From assembly GCA_963781785.1 (NCBI GenBank), contig CAWAHD010000001.1:806001-870000 (forward strand): a DNA stretch of 64,000 nt, written 5' to 3'. The notes below the pieces were generated by a model that did no database searches, was not told where the DNA came from, and saw only the letters and a list, made by a program, of their open reading frames with translations. The DNA is from CAWAHD01 sp963781785 (GTDB lineage: Bacteria > Planctomycetota > Planctomycetia > Isosphaerales > Isosphaeraceae). Positions 53,788-63,896 of this stretch are shown piece by piece (the stretch's first letter is position 1; each line of letters starts with the position of its first letter). The position numbers and the translations under genes are program-made.

Positions 53788-56221
53788 TCATTTGTCATTC
53801 TTTAACAGCCAGACCTCGGACACCTGGCAGCCACGGCCGTTGCCCCCACGTCCCAGCTCGGCGTGCCAGCTCAGGTCCAGGACGCCCTGACGCGTCGCTT
53901 GCACTGGCACGTCGAACTCGAGCGGAGTCATGTTCCGCGGCTTGACCAGGAACGGGTGTATTTCGAGCGTGCCGCCGGCCATGAGTTTGAGTTTGGCCTG
54001 AAACATGTCTCCAGTGTACACCACGCGCACCTTGTATGCCGCTCGCTGGTCGAGGCCGGTGTAGCGCAGCCGCAGGGGCTGGTCGTAGAGAGCACCACCG
54101 TGGCGGCACCACGAGCGCCGCCAGCCAGGCTCCTGGTCGAAGCCGGTGATGGGACTGCGCAGGAACGACGGGTCCTGGTCGTAGGGGTAGCCCGTGACCA
54201 GGTGCTGCCGCCGGCGCGGGTCTCCCAGGTCGTCATAGAAACCGCCCGGGCCCGGGTTGGTCCAGTTGACGATCGCGCCGATCTCGCGCCGCCGCTCTTT
54301 CTCGCTTTCGATCTTCTTGATCTGGTCGAACCGATTCTGGAGCCAGAGCCGATCGTTGACCGGGGCGTCGAGCGTATCGAGCGTCGCACCGCGGCCGACG
54401 GAGATCGCTTTGTACAGGGGGACGCTGAGCTGCATCCGGATGCTCTGAAAGAGTGCCTCGGCCAGCACAAAAACTCGCTGCCGCAGGTCGGCCGCCACCG
54501 GTGTATCGACCGACCGGGCGAGGATCCGCTCGGCCTGATCGATCGCCGCCAGCGAGCCGGCTTCGCCGGCGGACCGCAGCCGGGCGATTGCCTGATCTTC
54601 CAGATCGGTCTCACGGATCAACCGGCTGCGGATGTAGGCGTCGTAATAGGCGCGGTACAGTGCTTGCTGGAACCGCCAGTTTGCGAGGACCTCGGGCTGT
54701 GCACCGGTTTCCAGAGTGCGACACTGTGCGAGTGTGGTCTCGACTGATCCGTTTGTGAGGAGCGGCCCTCGCCAGTTTTCCTCGAGGGCGAAGAGGCCAT
54801 GGGCAAAACCATCGGCCCCGCCTGGCCCCAGGCCGATGAGATAGCGGCTGTACTGCCTGAGGATCTCCAGAATGTCGGCGTCCGGGTCCCAGCCGAGGGC
54901 ACTCCAGACGATCTTGTTGACGTCGTCGTTGCAGCCTTCGGAATACGTGATGAACCCGACTGTCTGGGGGGCAAACGCATGAAAGATCGCCGCCTGGTCA
55001 CGGGGGCGGGGGTTGATCACCTCGCGGCCCTCGGTCAGCGAATAGGCGACGTCCCAGTCGGGAACCGGATACTGGCACCGCAGGCTGTGCGTGATATCCG
55101 GGTAGTCGCGGATCGGGTATCTGGCGGGCACCGCCTTCCTCAGCTCCGGCAGGCTGACTCGCACCTGTGGACCATAGACGACACCGCTCAGCCATGCGGG
55201 CTCACCGTGCAGGATGGCCAGAAACTCATCGAGCCAATCCTGGGAAAAGCTTTGCGGAGAGACCCACAGCTTCGCGCCGGGATGAAACCGGTGCAGGTTT
55301 TCGGCCTGCTTTTCCAGGAGTGCCATCAAAACCTTGGGGCGAGTGTGGCCGGGGTCGCCACCGGGAACGAACACCGCGTCGATCCTCGGCAGCTTCTGAA
55401 ACACCTCACCCCACTCGGTGAGTGCGTGCTCGACGGTCTTGGGATTGGCATAATCGGCGTCCATTGCCGGATACCAGATCCAGACGTCCAGCCCGTAGTC
55501 GGCGGCGATCTGGGACATCCCCGCCATCATCTCCAAGGGCGGCAACGGAAAGTGAGGGCTGCTGGCGTCGTCGTCGGAACGGGGCGGGATCAGCTCGATG
55601 GCATTGGTGCCGAACACCGCCAGCTCACGGACATACCGGTCCCACTGGGCGAGGTCCCATGCATCGTACGAGTTGGTCTTGGGCCGATAGCCGAGCTGAT
55701 GGCCGCGCAGGGGATATTTGGGTGCCGCTCGCAGGCTCAAGCGTCCGGGGAGCGACACTTCGGCGGCCTTCATGTGCAGCTCGCGGAGCAGCCGGCCGAC
55801 GCCGAAGAGGACTCCGCGCGCGTCGTTACCCACGACCGCGACCAAGGGCGGCGCCCGTGTCGCTTTCGAGGGTCTCGATCCGGAAGCCCTCCGGCTCCTT
55901 GCCGGTGGCAAGTGCCAGGACTTGCTGGCGGAACGGGCCGGGGACCGTCTCGGCCAGCCGCGCGGGGCTCACCACGATCACCGGCGCGACCTCTTGCGGC
56001 CAGCGAATCAAAACGTCCCAGGCGATCTGTGACCGCTTCCGGACCTCCTCGACCAAAAGCCGTACAGCCTTGTGCTCGGGACCCGAGAGCCCGTCGGGCA
56101 CGATCACATTCGCCCGGCTCAGATCGATCTGCGCCGTGGCGGACTGACACCAGAAACCCACCGTGGCAGCCAGAATCGTGAACGTCATCCCGCGCGCGGC
56201 GATTCGGTTCATCACGGGCAT
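53788..56221 (-). pseudogene. Secreted glycoside hydrolase, alpha-glucuronidase/GH20-like, one frameshift
   Basis: ATG 56221 has GGAGGAG seven bases upstream. The first frame encodes a signal peptide (RGMTFTILAATVGFWCQSA) and a beta/alpha N-terminal domain to FRIETLESDTG. One base is lost near 55850-55858 and the second frame continues VAVVGNDARGVLFGVGRLL, the end of a GH20b/GH67N-type domain, followed by a TIM-barrel (RGHQLGYRPKTNSYDAWD; FGTNAIELIPPRSDDDASS; YGLDVWIWYPAMDADY) and a C-terminal beta domain. Together ~810 residues. Substrate is not certain; the layout is that of GH67-like or DUF4838-like polysaccharide-degrading enzymes. Confidence 0.65.
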
Positions 56222-56749
56222 CGGCCGTCTCCTCCCTCGATCAGGTTGGTGCCGCAAGCCAGCGATCGGGTATACCGCCGGGAAGGCGCGGGCAGCGCAG
56301 GGCACCGCGCGGCAGCGCGGACCGTTCGTTTGGTGTGATTGATCAATATGACATCGGGTCAATCGCTGCGATACCCCGCACTGCCGGAAGCGGTGGTTTC
56401 CATCGGATTCCCCCGAAAAGGGCCGCCCTTCTCCCGATCAGCGAGCCGTGGCGTGGCCCTCGATCACAATTCCGAGAGTTTGCGATCAATCGAAGCCCAT
56501 GTCTGCGACGTACTGATCGTCGATCTTGAAACCCAGAAAAGGACGAAGCCAACCCGATCATTGATACCGCCCCCTCTGGGGGCTTTCAACGCCGGCGCCC
56601 GGCCCAGGGAACTCCGGACAGTTGCCTGCGCGTCGCGTGTCCGTTACTCCTCTCCCGGCCACGGTGCCGTGAGCCTGTTGAAACAACTGAGACCGATGGC
56701 GACAATGCAAAAGCTCTTTTCCGCATGCCAGTCGAGGGAGGGCGATTCC
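56222..56749. other. Intergenic region upstream of a small plus-strand gene
   Basis: About 530 bases separating divergent genes. The continuous open frame here leads into the gene at 56750 but has no family similarity. Nothing else recognisable. Confidence 0.5.
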
Positions 56750-56989
56750 TTGGCAACGACCGAGCAGCTTCGGGCCGTCATCACCGCTCGGCCCTTTCAA
56801 CCGTTCACGATCAAAATGGCGAGCGGCCAACGGTTCACGATCCGCCACCCCGAAAATGCGGCTTGCGATGACCGAGGCCGGAATCTGGCGATCTTCGACG
56901 CGGGGATGCACCTGGTCGAGATGCTTCTCGTGGAAGTGATGGAGCCAGCGCCCCTGGCCGATCCCAAGCCGGGCAGCAACGGACCCTGA
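56750..56989 (+). CDS. Small conserved planctomycete protein
   Basis: 79 residues: TTEQLRAVITARPFQPFTI, then MASGQRFTIRHPENAACDD and LAIFDAGMHLVEMLLVEVM. I recognise the pattern (T-x-E-x-L-R ... F-x-P-F-x-I ... HPE) from unnamed small proteins present in many copies in planctomycetes. TTG 56750 is chosen because GAGGGAGGG lies upstream; an ATG at 56697 would add 18 residues. Confidence 0.65.
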   Translation: MATTEQLRAVITARPFQPFTIKMASGQRFTIRHPENAACDDRGRNLAIFDAGMHLVEMLLVEVMEPAPLADPKPGSNGP

Positions 56990-57126
56990 CCAGACCCTGG
57001 CAACGGCAAAAGGCGATGGGGCTCGTTTGTCGCCAACGTAAGAACACATCAGCACACGAACATTCTCACCGCAGGGGCGACGGCGATGGGTGGTTCGCGC
57101 GGCCGTTGCGTGGGGATGTGCGGATT

Positions 57127-57176
57127 TCTTGACCTCGCCCCTTTGGGGAGAGGTCGGCCGAAGGCCGGGTGACGGG
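57127..57176. repeat. Hairpin repeat (family C, single copy)
   Basis: CCTCGCCCCTTTGGGGAGAGG is followed by TCGGCCGAAGGCCGGGTGA, the reverse complement of the motif in the array at 47969-48110. The surrounding 56990-57346 has no other recognisable feature. Confidence 0.75.
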
Positions 57177-57346
57177 GGGTGTTGCGCCTCTGCTCCGGTC
57201 GTTCCGTCGAGCCGGAGTCACAAAGCGTGCACCGTTTCCTCTCGAAAGCTGAAGTGGACTCGACTAAAGTCAGGAGGGAGAGACACGCGATCAGTTCGCG
57301 CGAGCCATTCTGCCGAGGGCAACACCACGTGCTTTTCCAGCGAGGC

Positions 57347-58222
57347 GTGCTCGATGACGACGCTGCCGCGGTGTGGGACGACCTGGATGTCCCACCGGCG
57401 AAACCACCTCGACGACGGCGGCGGTTTTGGCTGAAGCTGATCCTGGTCGAAATCGCGGTGCTCGTGATGATCGCCGGGGCTTTGGTCGGGTTGACTCTCC
57501 CTCTCGTCGGGGATCGCGATTATAGCCATCGGTTCCCCCCGCCCGGTGCAAATCCCCTAAACGAATTCGCCGCTGTCGCCGGCGAATACTTTCTAGGGGA
57601 TGGTCTGGGCCTGAATTGGGCCCTGAGCATCCTCCCCGACGGACGGTATTCGTTCCGCTGGTCAGGTTGTTTGGGGATCTATCACCGAGAATCGGGTGCG
57701 GTGAAGCGCGTCGACGGGAACCTGATGCTCGCGCCGGTCAAGCCGATTGAGCCACGGATGGAGCGCGTCTTCCTGCCGCTCAAGTGGGGACACCGAACTT
57801 ACCTGATCGTGCCCGCGAGGCTCGAGGAATTCTGCGACGCGATCATCCGGGGCGATGAGCCAAGGAGTGATTACCACGGGGAATTCTACCTCCTTGGCCT
57901 CGACGAGCCGGTTGCCGGCGTCCCCGAGCTGCCGGAGCCATGGGCGGCCTACCTTCGGGAGAACCTGGTGATCGGCACGATCGTCGACGTGATGGACGAC
58001 GGTCGAGCCAAGCTTGATGTCGGATCGGCCGATGGCGTCCATCCCGAGAGCGACCTGAGGGTCCAGGGACGCAGCGATCCGACCTGGCAATTGAAGCTGG
58101 TCGCCGTGAATGAACGCTCGTGCCTGATCGAGAAGGTCTACGCCGGCGACGCCAAGGAGCCACTCAAGCCAGGGTGGAAAGTCGTCGCGGCGAGAGAGGC
58201 CCAGGTGAGGCCGAATCCCTGA
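57347..58222 (+). CDS. Membrane-anchored protein of unknown function
   Basis: 291 residues from GTG 57347 (start uncertain; the frame is open from 57179). A basic stretch (AKPPRRRRRFW) precedes one membrane anchor (LKLILVEIAVLVMIAGALVG), so the rest is outside. The body has AAVAGEYFLGDGLGLNWAL and ILPDGRYSFRWSGCLGIYH, a lipocalin-like or DUF-type segment, and a C-terminal region TIVDVMDDGRAKLDVGSAD with small-barrel character. A degenerate paralog seems to follow at 58551. Confidence 0.6.
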   Translation: MLDDDAAAVWDDLDVPPAKPPRRRRRFWLKLILVEIAVLVMIAGALVGLTLPLVGDRDYSHRFPPPGANPLNEFAAVAGEYFLGDGLGLNWALSILPDGRYSFRWSGCLGIYHRESGAVKRVDGNLMLAPVKPIEPRMERVFLPLKWGHRTYLIVPARLEEFCDAIIRGDEPRSDYHGEFYLLGLDEPVAGVPELPEPWAAYLRENLVIGTIVDVMDDGRAKLDVGSADGVHPESDLRVQGRSDPTWQLKLVAVNERSCLIEKVYAGDAKEPLKPGWKVVAAREAQVRPNP

Positions 58223-58318
58223 AGTCCGCGACGTTCGGACGCGGCCGGGTATTCATTCTCTTCGAATGGTCAACGACGAGCGATCCGGAAATCCAAGCGC
58301 AACCGCAGCCGAGTACGC

Positions 58319-58430
58319 CGTAGGTCAGGCTTTCCAGCCTGACGTCTTGTGTGACAGGCTTTGACGCCCGACGCCCTGTGTTGCAGGCATTGCCGCCTGG
58401 CGTCAGGCTGGAAAGCCTGACCTACGTCTG
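58319..58430. repeat. Family A palindromes, facing pair
   Basis: A direct copy (CGTAGGTCAGGCTTTCCAGC) and an inverted copy ending CTACG flank two degenerate units containing GACAGGCTTTGACGCC and GCAGGCATTGCCGCC. The whole block can fold into one long stem. It lies 100 bases after the previous gene. Confidence 0.85.
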
Positions 58431-58550
58431 CGCGATTCCTGTCTCCGGTGGACCCAGCACCTCGTGAATCGCCCGCAAGAAACTCGGCTTGACGTGCTTT
58501 CGGGGCCGGCTTACAAGGCACCTCCGCCCAGCGGATTTGTGAAGGGAGGT

Positions 58551-58731
58551 TCCCGGTGGCTGGTCCGATTTTCGCGGTCATGCTCGCGGTGACGGCGGTT
58601 CTTGCGTCGCCGGCAGAGCCGGAGCACGGGCCGATACGCCTGCGATCTCGCTCGCGACCCTGGCGGGCGAATACTTCTACTCCTCGCATACACCAGCGGG
58701 GTCTGGAAGGGTATGCCACTTTGGGTGACAT
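58551..58731 (+). pseudogene. Short remnant of a secreted paralog
   Basis: A GTG-started frame reads GPIFAVMLAVTAVLASPAEP, a signal peptide, behind GGGAGG. After one frame change the next codons give ISLATLAGEYFYSSHTPAG to a TGA at about 58731. The AGEYF segment resembles the AGEYFLGDG of the preceding gene, suggesting a truncated duplicate. Short and tentative. Confidence 0.35.
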
Positions 58732-59288
58732 GCGAGGGATGGCCATGGGCGCACGCTGTGGCAGTTCATGCGACGAACAGCGTGATTGAAACTCCCGACC
58801 GTGATACGGTGTTCAAGGTCGGTCAGCGCGTGTCGACAAAGCGGATTGAACCGGATCGAGCTGATCCGGCGCCGGGTGAGTTGACTGCTCGGCCCGGCCG
58901 TGTTCATTGATGACCGAGAGCCAAGCTGGTGCGGTTCACCGTGCGGACTCCGCGAGGTCGGTCCAAATCCCACGGCAGAAGGCTCGATGCTGAACGCGGC
59001 GATCGCTGGCGTCGGAGGGTCCGAGACTTGCTCTTGAATCCCCGAGCAGTCGAATTCGGGGCATTCGTGTTGGTTGTTCCGCATGGTTGCTCTCCGGTAG
59101 GATGAAGCGTCATCGCAAATGTCCGAGATCGAAGAGTGAGACGTTTGGGCATTCGGCCGGCGGACCGTCAAGCAGTGAATCGACGCTTATGACCACGGCA
59201 GGAGTCGCTGGCTTTCCACCGACTTTGTTCCTTTGCAGAGCCCTGGTTAGCAGCCGCTCGTTTTGCGAACACCGTGAGGGTTTCCCGC

Positions 59289-59525
59289 ATGGCGAAACGG
59301 AAACATGTCTTTCAAGTGATCATCGAGCAGGATGAGGCCGGGTATTACGTCGCGGAATGTCCTGCGCTGCGGGCGTGTTACACGCAAGGCGAGACTTATG
59401 AGGAGGTGATCGAGAACATCAAGGATGTGATTGCCTTGTGTCTCGAGGACCTGAAGGCGAGAAAGAGGAGCATACCTAAGCCGACGGAGATCATCGGCGT
59501 TCAGCGCGTTGAGATCTCGGTGTGA
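59289..59525 (+). CDS. hicB: HicB-type antitoxin
   Basis: 78 residues from ATG 59289. The HicB partial RNase-H fold is clear: FQVIIEQDEAGYYVAECPA, LRACYTQGETYEEVIENI and KDVIALCLEDL. It precedes hicA with overlapping start and stop codons, the reverse of the hicA-hicB order of the E. coli locus but common elsewhere. Confidence 0.92.
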   Translation: MAKRKHVFQVIIEQDEAGYYVAECPALRACYTQGETYEEVIENIKDVIALCLEDLKARKRSIPKPTEIIGVQRVEISV

Positions 59526-59755
59526 GCCCATCCGAACTTCCGACCCTGAAGCCGCGTGAGCTGATTCGAGCCCTGGAGCGGATGGGATTCCGGCTCGTGC
59601 GCAGCTCGAGCGGAAGCCATCGCCAATTTGAACACCCGGACGGGCGCAGGACCACGGTTCCTGTCCACAAGGGTCGAGACATCGGCCCGGGGCTGTTGCG
59701 CAAGATTCTCCGCGATATCGAACTGCCTCGTGAAGAGCTCCCGGACGGGTTGTGA
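59522..59755 (+). CDS. hicA: HicA-type mRNA interferase toxin
   Basis: 77 residues from a GTG that overlaps the hicB stop. The double-stranded-RNA-binding-like fold is seen in KPRELIRALERMGFRLVRS, then SSGSHRQFEHPDGRRTTVP with the catalytic His in GSHRQF, and VHKGRDIGPGLLRKILRDI. Complete; the IS1380 element is inserted 10 bases after the stop. Confidence 0.92.
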   Translation: MSPSELPTLKPRELIRALERMGFRLVRSSSGSHRQFEHPDGRRTTVPVHKGRDIGPGLLRKILRDIELPREELPDGL

Positions 59756-59765
59756 CCCGATCTAG

Positions 59766-61662
59766 CCCCCAACCAAGCGTGATTTAAAGTTCGCCTGGAG
59801 CGATTTTTGGAAAAAAGCTCGAAAACCTCGCAGGTTTTTGGAATAATGTAGCTGAAATCACATGATCACTATTCCAGAACAAGGAGGCTTTCGAGTGAGT
59901 GCTACTGTCCGAAAAAAGCGTGTGGCACGCAAGAAGAGAATCTTCCAAGAGGGTCGACGGCGAATCAAGAAACGGCTGGACAACTCGCCCGGCCCCGAGC
60001 GGTCTGTGCCTATGATGACCGCGACGAATATCCAGTACGAGTATGCCGATCGCGTCCGGGGCCTCAGTGCCGGCGGAATTGGAGCCATTCTGCTGCTGGC
60101 CCAGAAGATTGGACTGGTCAGGGACATCGACCGCAACCTTCACCTCCTCAAGCAGCATCGGCCGTACCACGAATCCGACCATGTCCTGAACATTGCCTTC
60201 AACAGCCTCGCCGGCGGAGAACGGATCGAGCACCTGGAGTTGCGGCGCAATGATGAGGTCTATCTCGACGCACTCGGGGCCACGCGGATTCCCGACCCAA
60301 CGACGGCCGGGGATTTTTGCCGCCGCTTTTTCGAGACTGATGTCCTGAACCTTATGGACATTTTCAATGAGTCACGACTGCGAGTCTGGTCTTCTCAGCC
60401 GCCCGAGTTCTTCGAGGAGGCGGTCATCGAGGCCGATGGCAGCATCGTGCCCAGTGATGCCGAGTGCAAGGAAGGGATGGATTTCACCTACGACGGCCAA
60501 TATGGCTACCATCCGCTCTTGGTCTCGCTGGCCAACACGGCTGAACCGTTGTTCCTGTTCAACCGGAGCGGCAATCGCCCCTCGCAGGAGCGGGCGGACA
60601 TCTTCCTGGACAAGGCCGTCGCACTTTGCCGTCGAGCCGGCTTCCGCAAGATTCTGATGCGGGGGGACACCAAATTCGCCCAGACCAGGTATCTCGATCG
60701 GTGGGATGATGCGGGCGACATCCGCTTTATTTTCGGATACGCCGCGTCCGATGGCCTCAAGACGGAAGCCGATGGGCTGCCGGCCAATTCGTACCGGCTT
60801 CTCAGACGACCGCCACAGTACCGGATCAAGACCACGCCGCGCGAGAAGCCCGAGCGGTTCAAACCCGAGCTTGTCCGCGAGCGAGGGTACGAGAATATCC
60901 ACCTGCTCGAGGAGATGGTCGCGGAGTTCGAATATCGGCCGACTGCGTGCAGAAAGAATTACCGAATGATCGTTCTTCGCAAGCGGGTGCAGGTCGACAA
61001 GGGGCAGATGCGACTGTTCGAAGAATATCGCTACTTCTTTTACATCACCAATGATCGCGAGATGACCGCGGAGGAGATCGTCTTCTCGGCGAACGATCGC
61101 TGCGACCAGGAAAACCTGATCGCCCAGCTCAAAAACGGCGTGCGAGCGCTGACGACGCCCGTCGATAACCTGGTCAGTAACTGGGCGTACATGGTGATGG
61201 GGTCGTTAGCGTGGAGCCTCAAGGCCTGGAGCGCCCTACTGGTTCCCGTGTCGCCTCGGCATCAGGTCAAGCACGAGGCCGAGAAACGGACGCTGATGAG
61301 GATGGAGTTCGCCACATACCGTGCGGCATTTATCCAGATGCCCTGCCAGATCGTGCGGGGCGGACGACGCTTGCTTTACCGACTGCTATCATGGAATCCA
61401 TGGCAGGGGGTTTTCCTGCGATTGGTCGAGCGGCTGCACGAATGCTGGCTATGCTGAACGGCGAGCGGATGAAGTCGGGGTCCGGATGCCCCGATCCGTG
61501 TGGGCCACTAACAGAGAAAGCGGGTGAGGGATGTCGGAGACTCAGTCGGGGCGGTATCAGGGGCAGACGTCCCCTGAGCCGTAGAAGGTACGTCCTGGAC
61601 CAATGAAGTGATCACATAACAGTAAGCTAATTTCGCTTTTTTTTCTTACGCTTGTTTTGGGT
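59766..61662 (+). mobile_element. Complete IS1380-family insertion sequence
   Basis: The 1897-bp element starts with CCCCCAACCAAGCGTGA and ends with the inverse of ACCCAAAACAAGCGTAA (13 of 17 matching), and is flanked on both sides by CTAG (59762-59765 and 61663-61666), a 4-bp target duplication as expected for this family. It contains one intact transposase gene. Its ends, gene and duplications are complete, so it is probably a recent insertion. Confidence 0.88.
59862..61457 (+). CDS. IS1380-family transposase
   Basis: 531 residues. DDE transposase features: after an N-terminal basic region come ADRVRGLSAGGIGAILLLA and SDHVLNIAFNSLAGGERIE, DAECKEG... and the catalytic stretch EAVIEADGSIVPSDAECK, FRKILMRGDTKFAQTRYLD, and NDRCDQENLIAQLKNGVRA with the final Glu. 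Full length for the family. ATG 59862 follows the left inverted repeat by ~80 bases; an upstream TTGGAATAATG-like stretch may be its promoter. Confidence 0.93.
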   Translation: MITIPEQGGFRVSATVRKKRVARKKRIFQEGRRRIKKRLDNSPGPERSVPMMTATNIQYEYADRVRGLSAGGIGAILLLAQKIGLVRDIDRNLHLLKQHRPYHESDHVLNIAFNSLAGGERIEHLELRRNDEVYLDALGATRIPDPTTAGDFCRRFFETDVLNLMDIFNESRLRVWSSQPPEFFEEAVIEADGSIVPSDAECKEGMDFTYDGQYGYHPLLVSLANTAEPLFLFNRSGNRPSQERADIFLDKAVALCRRAGFRKILMRGDTKFAQTRYLDRWDDAGDIRFIFGYAASDGLKTEADGLPANSYRLLRRPPQYRIKTTPREKPERFKPELVRERGYENIHLLEEMVAEFEYRPTACRKNYRMIVLRKRVQVDKGQMRLFEEYRYFFYITNDREMTAEEIVFSANDRCDQENLIAQLKNGVRALTTPVDNLVSNWAYMVMGSLAWSLKAWSALLVPVSPRHQVKHEAEKRTLMRMEFATYRAAFIQMPCQIVRGGRRLLYRLLSWNPWQGVFLRLVERLHECWLC

Positions 61663-61666
61663 CTAG

Positions 61667-61956
61667 CATACCGCCTGGGGAATGATGTTCTGCCCGTAAC
61701 GTGGACGTGAGTCGTGCCTTCGGCGGTAAGATCCTGTTCCGCTGCCGACGTCGGCCCACTGATTGTCGCAGCGTCATCCCGCCGTACCGGCAGAATCGGC
61801 TATCGCACCGGGTCGTCCCCGCAGCCGTCGATCGGGTCGAGTTGCTCCGGCCCAGCCAAATCTGGCGGGTTCGAAAATAATCTTCGGGGCATGGATCCGA
61901 ACGCCTGTAAGAGGGCAGTAATCCCATAGACGTGACGAAATCGACGGGAGCGGAGG
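61667..61956. other. Intergenic region between the IS and the ECF gene
   Basis: 290 bases without a gene. A purine-rich GGGAGCGGAGG just before 61957 serves as ribosome-binding site for the sigma-factor gene. Confidence 0.45.
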
Positions 61957-63686
61957 ATGCGGGCGAGCTACAAGACCCTGGCGTTTCAGGAGCTGGATCG
62001 ACTGTTCCGGTTTGGCACCGCTCCCTTGGGGGACGGTGCCCTGGTCGGCCGCTTCGTCTCGGAGCGCAGTGAGCCGGCATTTGAGGCGCTGGTCACCCGC
62101 CATGGGCCAATGGTCCTGGGCGTGTGCCGGCGGTTGCTCAAAAGCGCACATGACGCGGACGACGCCTTCCAGGCAACGTTCCTCGTTCTGCGCAAAACGC
62201 AGCGCGGCTGCGCGATCCCGATCGCGTGGGGCCGTGGCTCTACGGGGTCGCGACGCGAGTGGCGACCAAGGCGAGATCCCGTGCTCTTCGCCATCGGCAC
62301 GAGCCGTTGGGCGAGGCCTGTTCCCCGGACGAACCGAGTACCGAATGGTCCGACGTGTTGCCGATCCTGGACGCCGAGCTGGGCCGGCTGCCGGCCAAGC
62401 ATCGCGACGTCCTGGTGCTGTGCCTGCTGCAAGGGGCGACGGCCGAGGAGGCGTCGCGCCGGCTCGGCTGCCCGGTCGGTACCGTCAAGAGCCGGCTCGC
62501 CCGCGGGCGGGACGCGCTCCGCGCCCGGCTTGCCGGCCGCGGGATCGCCCCATCCCTGGTCGCACCGCTTCTGAGCGAAGCCGTCACGTCTCCGGTTACG
62601 ACAACACTCATCCGCGCGACGCTGGAATCGATCGCTCAAAGGGCGGTCGCGCCGGACGTCGCCGCCCTCGTCAAAGGAGCCGTGCCGACCATGCTATCGA
62701 AATTGACCGTGACAGCCGCCGTGATCGTCGGAGGAATTGCGCTCGCCGGGGGAGGAACGGCGGCCTGGATGCAGGCGTCCCAAGCTCAGGAGCCCGGACA
62801 CGGCGCCCAGCAAGGGCGCAGCCAGAAGCAAATCGTGCCGGACAACATGAAGAATATCCTGCTGGCGTTTCACAACTTTGCGGCCGCCAACGGGCGACTC
62901 CCCGCCTCGGCAACCTATGGGGCCGATGGCCAGCCGAAGCTAAGCTGGCGGGTCGCCCTGTTGCCGTATCTTGACCAGAACGAGCTGTACAACGAGTTCC
63001 ACCAGGACGAGCCCTGGGACAGCCCGCACAACTCGACCCTGATCGCGCGCATGCCGGCGGTGTTCGAAACGCCTGGTGCGCCGCCGGTGGCGGCGGGGCA
63101 GACGCGAATCCGCGGATTCGCCGGCAAGGGTGCGATGTTCGAGGGGACCCAAGGGATTGCCTTTTCCGATGTCACTGACGGGATGTCCAACACGCTGATG
63201 ATTGCGGTTGCCGCCGAGCCCACACCCTGGACGCGGCCGGGCGAGCTTCCCTTCGTCGCGGGGCAGGCCCTGTCTGCTCTGGACGACAGCGATGGCCAGG
63301 GATGCTGGGTCGGCATGGGCGACGGCTCGCTGCAGCGAGTCCCGAAGGAAAGGGTCAGGCTTCTGGCGGCTTTGATCACTCGCGCCGGCGGCGAAGTTGT
63401 CCAGTGGCCAGGCAGGTACGCCGACCCAACGACGGTAAGGGTTTATCGGCCGACGAAGGACCAACTGCCAACCGCCGGCCGATTGGCTCCCATGCCCACC
63501 CCCGCACCGCCCACCGGCGGGATTGCACCGATGGTTGTGACGTCACCCGAGGCACTCGAACACCGGCTCGCGGTTGTCGAGCAGAAACTCGATCTGCTGA
63601 TCCGGAAGCTCGATGCAGCCCTGCGTGAGGGAGACCTCCGGCGGTCCGGACCGGGCTCGCCGGGCGGGAGTACTCCGAGACAGTGA
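61957..63686 (+). pseudogene. ECF sigma factor fused to a membrane-anchored DUF1559-type domain, one frameshift
   Basis: Sigma region 2 (GRFVSERSEPAFEALVTRH; DADDAFQATFLVL) is in the first frame. One base is missing near 62202-62212; the second frame continues LRDPDRVGPWLYGVATRVA, then region 4 (LPAKHRDVLVLCLLQGATA; CPVGTVKSRLARGRDALRA). A membrane helix follows (LTVTAAVIVGGIALAGGG). The outer part (about 215 residues) has NMKNILLAFHNFAAANGRL, WRVALLPYLDQNELYNEFH and FSDVTDGMSNTLMIA, the DUF1559 pattern. Joined length is ~576 aa. This is one of the large planctomycete-type ECF fusions, where an extracytoplasmic domain may sense and the sigma part respond. Confidence 0.85.
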
Positions 63687-63896
63687 TGCCGGCTTTCGCT
63701 TCCGCGAAAGAACGCAGAAGCTTGTCGTCGCCGGGCGGGCAGCCGAGATGTCCCGCCCAAATTCACTTTCGCGGAGCGAAAGGCGACACGGAAGGACGGC
63801 CTGAGATGAATTGGTGTCAGTTCACTTGATCCACTCCTGACACAATGCTTTTTCGTCCTGACAACCATTGTTGCCGGCCGCATTTCTGCGCGACTG
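63687..63896. other. Intergenic region with an inverted repeat
   Basis: GCTTTCGCTTCCGCGAAAG (about 63691-63709) is matched by the inverted CTTTCGCGGAGCGAAAGGC (about 63767-63785), so the region can form a hairpin between convergent genes and may act as a terminator for both. Confidence 0.55.

Noticed and set aside
58677..59084. 135-codon minus-strand frame beginning MRNNQHECPEFDC
   Set aside because: It has a fair GGAGAG before its ATG, but the product has no recognisable family and runs into the region of a decayed paralog on the other strand; not strong enough to call.
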